From contig DGGS01000200.1 of NCBI GenBank assembly GCA_002392325.1, positions 1 to 5,278 on the forward strand: a stretch of DNA of 5,278 nt. The letters are read 5' to 3'. A model generated the notes under the pieces. That model searched no databases. It was not told the origin of the DNA and was given only the letters and a program-made list of their open reading frames with translations. The stretch is from Bacteroidales bacterium UBA3868. Its GTDB lineage: Bacteria; Bacteroidota; Bacteroidia; Bacteroidales; WCHB1-69. The translations under genes were made by a program, and so were the position numbers. Positions within the stretch are counted from its first letter, which is position 1. Each line of letters begins with the position of its first letter. Below are positions 1 through 5,278 of the stretch, one piece after another.

Positions 1-1428
1 CTCGTAGGTGCGCTCGTCACCCATCACGCCCACACTCTTGATCGGCAGCAGGATAACACCCGCCTGCCAAATCTGGTCGTACAGCGATACCTCAATCTCA
101 CCATTGGTCATGTTCGCGGGCACGCCGGCAGCCAACACCTTGCGGGCTTCTTCACCACTCAGTTTCACTTTCCAATCGCGCAAACCCTGGATGAAGATGT
201 CGTCAGCATCCTGCAACACGCGCACCTTGTCGCGGGTAATGTCGCCCAAAATGCGCACCGCCAAGCCAGGACCGGGGAACGGATGGCGCGTGATAAGATG
301 TTCGGGCATGCCCAGCTGGCGGCCCACACGGCGCACCTCATCCTTGAACAACCATTTCAGCGGCTCGCAGAGTTGCAAGTGCATCTTCTCGGGCAGTCCG
401 CCCACATTGTGATGGCTCTTGATGACCATTCCTGTAATGCTAAGACTCTCAATACGATCCGGATAGATAGTACCCTGTGCCAGCCATTTGGCATCCGTAA
501 TTTTTTGTGCTTCCGCATTGAACACATCAATGAATCCCGCACCGATGATCTTGCGCTTGCGCTCCGGTTCGGTCACGCCCTCCAATTCCTTGAAGAACTT
601 TTCGCTGGCATCCACGCCAATCACATTCAAGCCAAGTCCCTCATAATCACGCATCACATTCTGAAACTCGTTTTTGCGCAGCAAACCATGATCCACGAAA
701 ATGCAAGTCAGATTCTTGCCGATAGCGCGGTGCAATAGCATGGCACACACGGAGGAATCCACGCCGCCGCTCAAACCGAGAATCACACGATCGTTGCCGA
801 TCTGCTCTTTCAACTCGGCCACCGTGGTCTCCACAAAGGAAGCGGGGCTCCAAGTCTGGTGTCCGCCACAGATGCCGACCACAAAATTCTTCAGCAGTTG
901 GGTGCCTTGAACGGTATGGAAAACTTCAGGATGGAACTGCACGCCCCAAACCTGCTCACCTTCAAACTGATACGCGGCATTCCGCACTTTGTCGGTGGAC
1001 GCGATTTTCCGGCAGTTTTCCGGCAGCTTGGTAATCGTGTCGCCATGGCTCATCCACACTTGCGTATGGTCGTCCAAGCCTTTCAACAAAGGATTGTCGT
1101 GCTCAAACTCAGCCAAGTTGGCGCGTCCGTACTCACGGCTGCCGGCGGGTTCCACATTGCCACCGTTAGTGTAGGCCATGAATTGCGCGCCGTAGCAAAT
1201 GCCGAGAATGGGCAGGCGGCCCCGGATATCGGACAAATCAACCTTAAACGCGCGCTCGTCATACACGCTGAACGGCGAACCGCTCAATATCACGCCAATA
1301 ACGTCTTTATCGTCTTTGGGGAACTTGTTGTACGGCACAATTTCGCAGAACATGTCCAGTTCGCGCACGCGGCGTCCAATGAGTTGGGTGGTTTGGGAAC
1401 CGAAGTCCAGGATGATGATTTTTTCCAT
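1..1428 (-). CDS. guaA: GMP synthase (glutamine-hydrolysing), C-terminus cut by window edge
   Basis: Converts XMP to GMP using ATP and glutamine, the last step of guanine nucleotide synthesis, in the cytosol. 476 residues are visible from ATG at 1428. The class I glutamine amidotransferase domain (about 1-185) has its nucleophile C78 in GICYG and H166/E168 in FHPE. The ATP pyrophosphatase domain has the PP-loop LSGGVDSS (219-226) and [10 protein letters not shown] (245-254). The C-terminal dimerisation domain starts near [11 protein letters not shown] (382-392) and reaches [10 protein letters not shown] at the edge. From Bacteroides homologues I expect about 58 further residues beyond base 1. 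Residues about 420-448 look like an insertion relative to Bacteroides and E. coli GuaA (see findings). The gene lies 18 bp after purN on the same strand and is probably cotranscribed. No Shine-Dalgarno sequence precedes the ATG, as is usual in Bacteroidetes. Identification is firm. Confidence 0.98.
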   Translation of the reverse strand, partial: MEKIIILDFGSQTTQLIGRRVRELDMFCEIVPYNKFPKDDKDVIGVILSGSPFSVYDERAFKVDLSDIRGRLPILGICYGAQFMAYTNGGNVEPAGSREYGRANLAEFEHDNPLLKGLDDHTQVWMSHGDTITKLPENCRKIASTDKVRNAAYQFEGEQVWGVQFHPEVFHTVQGTQLLKNFVVGICGGHQTWSPASFVETTVAELKEQIGNDRVILGLSGGVDSSVCAMLLHRAIGKNLTCIFVDHGLLRKNEFQNVMRDYEGLGLNVIGVDASEKFFKELEGVTEPERKRKIIGAGFIDVFNAEAQKITDAKWLAQGTIYPDRIESLSITGMVIKSHHNVGGLPEKMHLQLCEPLKWLFKDEVRRVGRQLGMPEHLITRHPFPGPGLAVRILGDITRDKVRVLQDADDIFIQGLRDWKVKLSGEEARKVLAAGVPANMTNGEIEVSLYDQIWQAGVILLPIKSVGVMGDERTYE

Positions 1429-1446
1429 ATCTGAAATTCAAATTTG

Positions 1447-2013
1447 TTAAGCGTTGATAACTTTGTTTATGGTAACCGGATAATAGGTGTGCTCCAACTG
1501 ATGTATTTGTCTTTCAACATCTTCCAATGTCGCGCCGTCGTTTGCGTGGAAAGCGAACTGGTCGATGATCTTGCCGGTATCCACGCCCTCATCGACATAA
1601 TGGATGGTGATACCGAACACTTTCACCCCGTGTTGGAAGGCATCGGAGATGCCGTGCGCGCCGGGGAAGGAGGGCAGCAGGGCGGGATGCAGGTTGATGA
1701 TTCGCATCGGAAAATTTTCCAAAAGCACTTTCCCGATATAGCGCATATAGCCAGCCAACACAATATATTCCACGCCGAGATCCTGCAACTTTTGCAAAAT
1801 CACCGTTTCATACGCCTCCTTATCGGTGTAATCCTTGGCGGAAAACGCAAACACCGGAATGCCATTGTTTTCAGCACGCTCAATGGCTTTGCAACCGGGT
1901 TTGTCCGATACAAGCAGAGCAATTTCCGCATCCAATACATTTTGCTTGACGGCTTCTATAATGGCTTGAAAATTAGAGCCAAAACCGCTGGCAAACACTG
2001 CAATTTTTTTCAT
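1447..2013 (-). CDS. purN: Phosphoribosylglycinamide formyltransferase (GAR transformylase)
   Basis: Transfers a formyl group from 10-formyl-tetrahydrofolate to GAR, the third step of de novo IMP synthesis, in the cytosol. The 188-residue length fits the family. The N-terminal phosphate-binding segment is ASGFGSN (8-14) and the folate-site segment is LAGYMR (86-91). The catalytic trio known from E. coli (N106, H108, D144) appears as N107 and H109 in NLHPALLP and D145 in VDEGVDTG. The start is the ATG at 2013, 8 bp after the stop of the upstream lipoprotein gene, a spacing that suggests cotranscription and perhaps translational coupling. The stop is 18 bp before guaA. The active-site neighbourhood, with SFPGAHGI and HYVDEGVDTG, looks more like Firmicutes PurN than the usual Bacteroides form (from memory; see findings). 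Catalytic residues are intact, so the enzyme is expected to be active. Confidence 0.96.
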   Translation of the reverse strand: MKKIAVFASGFGSNFQAIIEAVKQNVLDAEIALLVSDKPGCKAIERAENNGIPVFAFSAKDYTDKEAYETVILQKLQDLGVEYIVLAGYMRYIGKVLLENFPMRIINLHPALLPSFPGAHGISDAFQHGVKVFGITIHYVDEGVDTGKIIDQFAFHANDGATLEDVERQIHQLEHTYYPVTINKVINA

Positions 2014-2021
2014 ATTCCCGA

Positions 2022-2408
2022 TTATTTTGAAGATTTTTGGGAAATGGCCGAACTATCTATTATGGGTTTCTTCGGGGTGATGAGGTCAAACGCGGCTCTG
2101 CGCTCATCCAGCGAAAGGTTGTCCCAGTTCTCCATGGCGGCCTCAAATTTGGCTCTGCGCGCCTCACGCGCCTCTTTCATGGCCTTCTGCATGTCGTAAA
2201 CAGCTTTCTGACTGTCCAGGAGTTCGGCTTTCCGTTCGTCAGTAAGACTGTCCCAGTTATCCCAGTCGGCCTTGTCTTTTTTCAGTTTCTCCTGCTGGGC
2301 CACGGTGGCGGAATCCAGCGGCGTAGTGTTGTTATTCTGATTCTGCGTGTTGTCGCAACCCACCATCAGCAGGGTGCCAACTGCAAGTAAAAGAAATAGT
2401 TTCTTCAT
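2022..2408 (-). CDS. Small lipoprotein with duplicated N-W-D-x-L motif, unknown function
   Basis: 128 residues; I do not recognise the family. The N-terminus is a lipoprotein signal: MKK, a leucine-rich core (4-15), then the lipobox LMVGC with acceptor C18, so the mature protein should be membrane-anchored and face the periplasm or cell surface. A short N/Q/T-rich linker (19-30) follows. The rest is strongly charged and probably helical (35-110), with many K/R/E/A residues between 70 and 91. Two similar segments flank the helix: NWDSLTDERKA (51-61) and NWDNLSLDERRA (94-105), an internal repeat with a one-residue length difference. The tail (111-128) is K/S-rich. Charged helices with L-T/S-x-x-R motifs loosely recall Spy/CpxP-type periplasmic proteins, but length and motif do not match well enough to claim that. 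It is the first gene of the apparent lipoprotein-purN-guaA operon, with a -7 box about 26 bp upstream of its ATG. Confidence 0.85.
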   Translation of the reverse strand: MKKLFLLLAVGTLLMVGCDNTQNQNNNTTPLDSATVAQQEKLKKDKADWDNWDSLTDERKAELLDSQKAVYDMQKAMKEAREARRAKFEAAMENWDNLSLDERRAAFDLITPKKPIIDSSAISQKSSK

Positions 2409-2434
2409 TGTTTTAGCATTTTTATTTGGAGATG

Positions 2435-2442
2435 CAAAAGTA
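2435..2442 (-). promoter_or_regulatory. Putative -7 box of the lipoprotein-purN-guaA operon
   Basis: Read on the minus strand, this is TACTTTTG, a full match to the Bacteroidetes -7 consensus TAnnTTTG. It ends 26 bp before the lipoprotein ATG, so the leader would be roughly 20 nt. No convincing TTTG -33 box lies 17-21 bp upstream; an A/T homopolymer (2445-2452) fills part of the spacer. The call rests on the consensus match and position only. Confidence 0.5.
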
Positions 2443-2453
2443 GTAAAAAAAAG

Positions 2454-2482
2454 GTTGCAGAGTGCTAATTTTTGTACCTTTG
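2454..2482 (+). promoter_or_regulatory. Putative Bacteroidetes-type promoter for the LptF/LptG permease-BASS transporter pair
   Basis: TACCTTTG (2475-2482) matches the -7 consensus TAnnTTTG. GTTG (2454-2457) is a plausible -33 box with a 17-bp spacer. The -7 box ends only 13 bp before the ATG at 2496, so transcription should start within a few bases of the start codon. The same bases rule out a TTG start at 2472, which would lie inside the promoter. The site is back to back with the minus-strand -7 box at 2435-2442. Confidence 0.65.
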
Positions 2483-2495
2483 CAGCCGCATTTGC

Positions 2496-3629
2496 ATGAT
2501 GTCATTGAAAAACACTTGGAAACGGCTTGGAGAGAGGTTTTGCGACCTCACAAGATGGAAAATCATCGACTCCTACATCCTGAGGAAATTCCTCGGGTCG
2601 GTGGTTTATGCCATCCTCCTGCTGATGGCCATCATCATTGTGTTCGACCTTTCGGAGAACATACAGCGTTTCATGAGCAAGAATATCCCTGTCGGGGAAA
2701 TCATCACCGGCTACTACCTGAACTTCATCCCCTACTTCATCAACCTCTTCATCCCGCTATTCACCTTTATCAGCGTTATTTGGTTCACCTCCAAGCTGTC
2801 TTCCAACAACGAAATCATCTCCATATTGGGCAATGGTGTGAGTTTTGCCCGCTTCCTGGTGCCCTATTTTGCCGGCGCCATGATTATTATGCTCATTTCA
2901 CTGGTTATGGCCAATTTCATCGTTCCGCACACCAACGAAAACCTTAACGAGTTCAAATACAAGTATTTCGGCAAACAGGCCATCTCCACTACCGACCTGC
3001 ATATCAAAAATTCCGCCAACAGTTACTTATATGTTCAACGCTGGGACCGCGACAACGACTTGGGATACGATTTCACATACGAGGAGTTTGACGATTCGAA
3101 GATACGGCTGAAAATCAAGGCGCAGATGGCCGCCTTCGACCCAAAAAGCCAGAAATGGGTGCTCCGCCACTACCTCCGGCGCGAGTTCATCAACGACCGC
3201 GAAATCGTGACCACCGGGCACCAGATGGACACCACCTTTAATGTGCTGCCGAGAAACTTCAGCCAGGATGTCTTCATCGCGGAAACCATGTCCTACAAGG
3301 AACTCCGCAGTTTCATCAAAGAAGAGAAGATGCGTGGGTCCAACTTGGTTTCCCATTTCCAAATCGAGCAGCACAAGCGTATCGCCAACTCCATCGGCAT
3401 TTTCATCATGACCTTCTTGGGGTTGAGCGTCTCCTCGCGCAAGAACCAGCGCGGCGTGGGCGTGCACATCTTCATGGGCATGGGCCTGGCGTTCACCTTC
3501 ATTTTCCTGCAACAAGTATCCACCGTGTTCTCCGTGTCGGGCGGCCTTCCACCCGTGCTCGGCACCTGGATCCCCAATATCATTTTCTTGTTTATCACAA
3601 TCTTGTCCTTGAAAATGGCACAAAAATAA
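2496..3629 (+). CDS. LptF/LptG (YjgP/YjgQ) family permease, lipopolysaccharide export
   Basis: Predicted inner-membrane subunit of the LptB2FG ABC exporter, which pulls lipopolysaccharide out of the inner membrane and feeds it to the periplasmic Lpt bridge. From ATG 2496 it has 377 residues, a usual family length. The layout is diagnostic: IIDSYILRKFLG (23-34), three N-terminal helices (about 36-52, 75-97, 122-144), a soluble periplasmic beta-rich domain (about 145-290), then three helices (about 296-314, 323-345, 356-374). Family signatures are FTSKLSSNNEIISIL (97-111), the cytosolic coupling region, and GGLPPVLGTWIPN (349-361). In Bacteroidetes this short form is usually the LptG-like one, but I cannot separate LptF from LptG here. 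An in-frame ATG at 2499 is equally possible; an upstream TTG at 2472 overlaps the promoter. A charged extension of about 20 residues precedes the usual start of the fold. The transporter gene begins 4 bp after the stop. Confidence 0.93.
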   Translation: MMSLKNTWKRLGERFCDLTRWKIIDSYILRKFLGSVVYAILLLMAIIIVFDLSENIQRFMSKNIPVGEIITGYYLNFIPYFINLFIPLFTFISVIWFTSKLSSNNEIISILGNGVSFARFLVPYFAGAMIIMLISLVMANFIVPHTNENLNEFKYKYFGKQAISTTDLHIKNSANSYLYVQRWDRDNDLGYDFTYEEFDDSKIRLKIKAQMAAFDPKSQKWVLRHYLRREFINDREIVTTGHQMDTTFNVLPRNFSQDVFIAETMSYKELRSFIKEEKMRGSNLVSHFQIEQHKRIANSIGIFIMTFLGLSVSSRKNQRGVGVHIFMGMGLAFTFIFLQQVSTVFSVSGGLPPVLGTWIPNIIFLFITILSLKMAQK

Positions 3630-3633
3630 GCGT

Positions 3634-4536
3634 ATGCACAAGCTGAGAAGTTATGTTCTGCCCGTTGCCATTCTGTTAGGTTTGCTGTTCCACCGATGGT
3701 GCGGCATACTCGCCTTCCTGTCGCCGTACCTCATCTTCACCATTCTGTTTCTGAATTTCGTGGCAGTGGATATCCGACAACTCAAAATCACCCGTCTGAG
3801 CGTATGGTTCCTGCTTATTCAGGCGTTAGTCAGCATAGGCAGTTATTATCTAATCAGGGGAATATTCCATAACGAGTTGGTGGCACAAGGACTGCTGATC
3901 GGCATACTTTGCCCTGTGGCCGCATCGGTGGTGGTTATCTCCTGCCTGCTGGGTGCAAAACGCGAAACCGTGACCGAATACACCATCCTCTGCAACCTCA
4001 TGGTATCGGTGGTGGCCCCCTTCTATTTCACCTTCATCGGCGTGCATCAGGACCTTCCTTTCTTCACCTCGTTTCTGATGATTTTGAAAAGAATAGGCAC
4101 TACCATTGCCCTTCCATTTTTTGTAGCCCTGTTTCTTCAGCTCTGCTGGAAAAAAGGCAATGAGATGCTGGTCCGTTTCACCGGTGCCACTTTTTATATA
4201 TGGGCATTCCTGCTGTTTTTGACATTAGGCCAAACCATTGACTACATTTTCATCCACGGCAAAGGCAACGGGCTCAATATCTTATGGTTAGGCATATCAT
4301 CGGTGTTAGTTTGCACCCTGAACTTTGCGGCAGGCAAATGGATTGGGGGTAAATATGGCGACACCATCGCGGGCGGCCAGATGCTAGGGCAGAAAAACAC
4401 CGCCATGGCCATCTGGATGGCCAACACTTACCTCAACCCGCTGGCCTCCGTGTTCTTGGCATTCTATTCCGTGTGGCAAAACCTGTTCAACAGCTGGCAG
4501 ATCTGGCGGCACGACAAACGACAGAGTATCTCATAG
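3634..4536 (+). CDS. BASS-superfamily (bile acid:sodium symporter-like) membrane transporter
   Basis: 300-residue integral membrane protein with about ten hydrophobic segments (near 8-22, 24-45, 55-75, 83-105, 117-138, 148-171, 187-207, 214-233, 245-262, 265-290), as in BASS transporters, which have an ASBT-like inverted-repeat fold. Two broken-helix motifs support the family: GILCPVAAS (90-98), equivalent to the CPGG region, and GQMLGQKNTAMA (248-259), equivalent to the E-x-G-x-Q-N region. N255 is kept, but by-eye alignment puts M250 and K254 where sodium-binding Glu and Gln occur in ASBT homologues, so sodium coupling is doubtful. The substrate cannot be predicted; bile acid uptake should not be assumed from the family name. 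The start at 3634 lies 4 bp after the permease stop, indicating an operon. No Shine-Dalgarno sequence is visible. Family assignment is fairly secure, function is not. Confidence 0.8.
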   Translation: MHKLRSYVLPVAILLGLLFHRWCGILAFLSPYLIFTILFLNFVAVDIRQLKITRLSVWFLLIQALVSIGSYYLIRGIFHNELVAQGLLIGILCPVAASVVVISCLLGAKRETVTEYTILCNLMVSVVAPFYFTFIGVHQDLPFFTSFLMILKRIGTTIALPFFVALFLQLCWKKGNEMLVRFTGATFYIWAFLLFLTLGQTIDYIFIHGKGNGLNILWLGISSVLVCTLNFAAGKWIGGKYGDTIAGGQMLGQKNTAMAIWMANTYLNPLASVFLAFYSVWQNLFNSWQIWRHDKRQSIS

Positions 4537-4544
4537 GTTTTTCG

Positions 4545-4552
4545 TATCTTTG
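4545..4552 (+). promoter_or_regulatory. Putative -7 box of the nucleotide kinase-like gene
   Basis: TATCTTTG matches TAnnTTTG, and its surroundings (GTATCTTTGCAG) nearly repeat the promoter at 2475 (GTACCTTTGCAG). It lies in the 36-bp gap after the transporter gene and ends 20 bp before the kinase ATG. No clear TTTG -33 box is present 17-21 bp upstream, where the sequence is still inside the transporter's 3' end. An A9 run (4558-4566) just before the ATG could help translation initiation in place of a Shine-Dalgarno sequence. Confidence 0.55.
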
Positions 4553-4572
4553 CAGACAAAAAAAAAGACAAC

Positions 4573-5121
4573 ATGAAAATCATCGGCATTACAGGCACCT
4601 TGGGTGCGGGAAAAGGCACCATTGTGGATTATCTCATCAACCACTACGGCTACAAGCACTACTCCGTGCGCGGATACTTGATTGAGGAAGCAAAAAGAAG
4701 AGGATTGGAAATCAATCGTGACACGTTCGTGGAAGTGGCCAACGACCTGCGTGCCAAACACTCGCCCTCTTACATCGTGGACGAACTCTACAAGCAGGCC
4801 GAGGCCGCCGGCGACAACGCCATCATCGAGAGCGTGCGCACGCCGGGCGAGGTGGAATCGCTGCGCCAAAACGAGCACTTCCTGCTCTTCGCCGTGGATG
4901 CCGACCCGAAAATCCGCTACGATCGCATCGTGAGCCGCGCCTCCGAAACCGACCACGTGTCCTTCGAAACCTTCATCGAGAACGAACAACGCGAGATGTC
5001 GTCCACCGACCCCAACCACCAGAATGTGGGCCGCTGCATGCAGATGGCCGATTATGTGTTCAACAACGACGGTGATTTCGAAGCCCTGTACAAACAAGTG
5101 GAAGAAGTCCTGAACCGTTAA
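4573..5121 (+). CDS. P-loop nucleotide kinase-like protein (dephospho-CoA kinase/UPF0200-like)
   Basis: 182-residue cytosolic protein starting with a Walker A loop, GTLGAGKGT (8-16), directly after the first strand IIGIT. This is typical of small nucleoside or nucleotide kinases. Further elements in order are SVRGYLIEEAKRRG (31-44), a likely substrate-side helix; EVANDLRAKHSPSYI (54-68); IIESVRTPGEVESL (84-97), a strand and following loop in the position of a Walker B-like segment; FAVDADPKIRYDRI (106-119); a lid-like region rich in D/E/R (120-145); and DYVFNNDGDFEALYKQVEEVL (160-180), a common kinase C-terminal pattern. The arrangement resembles archaeal UPF0200 and CMP/AMP-kinase-related proteins. 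Such proteins are often labelled dephospho-CoA kinase, but the motifs here do not establish that substrate. It lies 36 bp after the transporter gene with its own -7 box, so it may be transcribed both independently and by read-through. Confidence 0.8.
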   Translation: MKIIGITGTLGAGKGTIVDYLINHYGYKHYSVRGYLIEEAKRRGLEINRDTFVEVANDLRAKHSPSYIVDELYKQAEAAGDNAIIESVRTPGEVESLRQNEHFLLFAVDADPKIRYDRIVSRASETDHVSFETFIENEQREMSSTDPNHQNVGRCMQMADYVFNNDGDFEALYKQVEEVLNR

Positions 5122-5166
5122 TCCCAATACTCTATTTTATTCAAAATCTTCTGTTTATAAATTTTT

Positions 5167-5193
5167 AAGGACACCTTCAAAAATCGTGTCTTT
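5167..5193 (+). terminator. Weak hairpin downstream of the kinase gene, possible terminator
   Basis: The arms AAGGACAC (5167-5174) and GTGTCTTT (5186-5193) form an 8-bp stem with one G-U pair around an 11-base loop. The T-run is short and partly inside the stem (5191-5194), followed by GGTGG, so this is a poor intrinsic terminator. It lies 45 bp after the kinase stop and just before the next -7 box, so it could equally be a regulatory element or chance. Confidence 0.25.
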
Positions 5194-5199
5194 TGGTGG

Positions 5200-5207
5200 T
5201 ATTTTTG
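5200..5207 (+). promoter_or_regulatory. Putative -7 box of the gene starting at 5229
   Basis: TATTTTTG matches TAnnTTTG and ends 21 bp before the ATG at 5229. No good -33 box is seen; a TTTTG at 5191-5195 is too close to serve. The 107-bp gap 5122-5228 holds nothing else I can support besides the hairpin. Confidence 0.45.
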
Positions 5208-5228
5208 CTCACTTGAATATATACCACA

Positions 5229-5278
5229 ATGAAAAAGAACATCATTATTTCTGTAAGTATCTGCATTGCAGTGTTATT
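5229..5278 (+). CDS. N-terminus of a secreted or membrane protein, cut by window edge
   Basis: Only 16 full codons are visible: MKKN followed by an uninterrupted hydrophobic stretch (IIISVSICIAVL) that runs into the window end. The basic start plus hydrophobic core fits a signal peptide or first transmembrane helix. A lipobox could follow beyond the edge. A -7 box 21 bp upstream and a preceding AT-rich gap support this as a true gene start in a new transcription unit. The function cannot be judged. Confidence 0.6.
   Translation, partial: MKKNIIISVSICIAVL

Noticed and set aside
859..1434. 191-codon plus-strand frame opposite guaA
   Set aside because: It is antisense to the conserved amidotransferase domain of GuaA and shows no known motif.
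1429..1446. Purine riboswitch or separate promoter before guaA
   Set aside because: The gap after purN is only 18 bp, far too short for an aptamer, and contains no TAnnTTTG box on the coding strand.
2411..2436. GCAT/ATGC inverted repeat near the lipoprotein start
   Set aside because: The arms are only 4 bp with an AT-rich loop, easily expected by chance.
2472..2495. Upstream TTG start giving the Lpt permease eight extra residues
   Set aside because: The TTG and following codons coincide with the -7 box TACCTTTG, and two ATG codons follow at 2496 and 2499.
3027..3641. Long minus-strand reading frame opposite the Lpt permease
   Set aside because: It lies wholly antisense to a well-identified gene, has no recognisable domain, is H/V/E-rich as expected of a mirror of GC3-biased codons, and has no promoter.
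4573..5121. Naming the kinase coaE (dephospho-CoA kinase)
   Set aside because: Only the P-loop is shared with certainty; the remaining motifs fit UPF0200-like proteins at least as well.
4531..5127. 198-codon minus-strand frame covering the kinase gene
   Set aside because: The opposite strand carries an intact P-loop protein with clear motifs; this frame is a low-complexity V/H/G-rich shadow.

Overview
The window reads as chromosomal core-genome DNA from a member of the Bacteroidetes, probably order Bacteroidales. The protein sequences resemble Bacteroides-type GMP synthase and the Bacteroides-type LptF/LptG permease. Start codons lack Shine-Dalgarno sequences, and -7 boxes of the form TAnnTTTG (the Bacteroidetes sigma-ABfr consensus) lie just upstream of four genes or gene groups. 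Coding DNA is GC-balanced and the intergenic DNA is AT-rich. No mobile element, CRISPR array, tRNA or rRNA is visible.

Left half, minus strand (2408 down to 1): three tightly packed genes read leftwards and probably form one operon. In transcription order they are a small lipoprotein of unknown function carrying two copies of an N-W-D-x-L motif (2408-2022), purN (GAR transformylase, 2013-1447) and guaA (GMP synthase, 1428 to the window edge, lacking its C-terminal end). Gaps are 8 and 18 bp. PurN acts in IMP synthesis and GuaA makes GMP from XMP, so two genes share a pathway and the lipoprotein is the odd partner.

Centre (2409-2495): a short divergent intergenic region with back-to-back Bacteroidetes promoters.

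Right half, plus strand: an LptF/LptG-family permease (2496-3629, lipopolysaccharide export) is followed 4 bp later by a 10-helix transporter of the bile acid:sodium symporter (BASS) superfamily (3634-4536). Next comes a P-loop nucleotide kinase-like protein (4573-5121) with its own -7 box. After a 107-bp AT-rich gap holding a weak hairpin and another -7 box, a new gene starts at 5229 and runs off the window. Only its hydrophobic N-terminus is visible.

No wholly new system is evident. The points most worth checking are an apparent insertion in the GuaA dimerisation domain, a PurN that looks more Firmicutes-like than Bacteroidetes-like, apparent loss of the sodium-site residues in the BASS protein with a lysine nearby, the repeat lipoprotein heading a purine operon, and very short predicted mRNA leaders. 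Comparisons with named family members come from memory and by-eye alignment.
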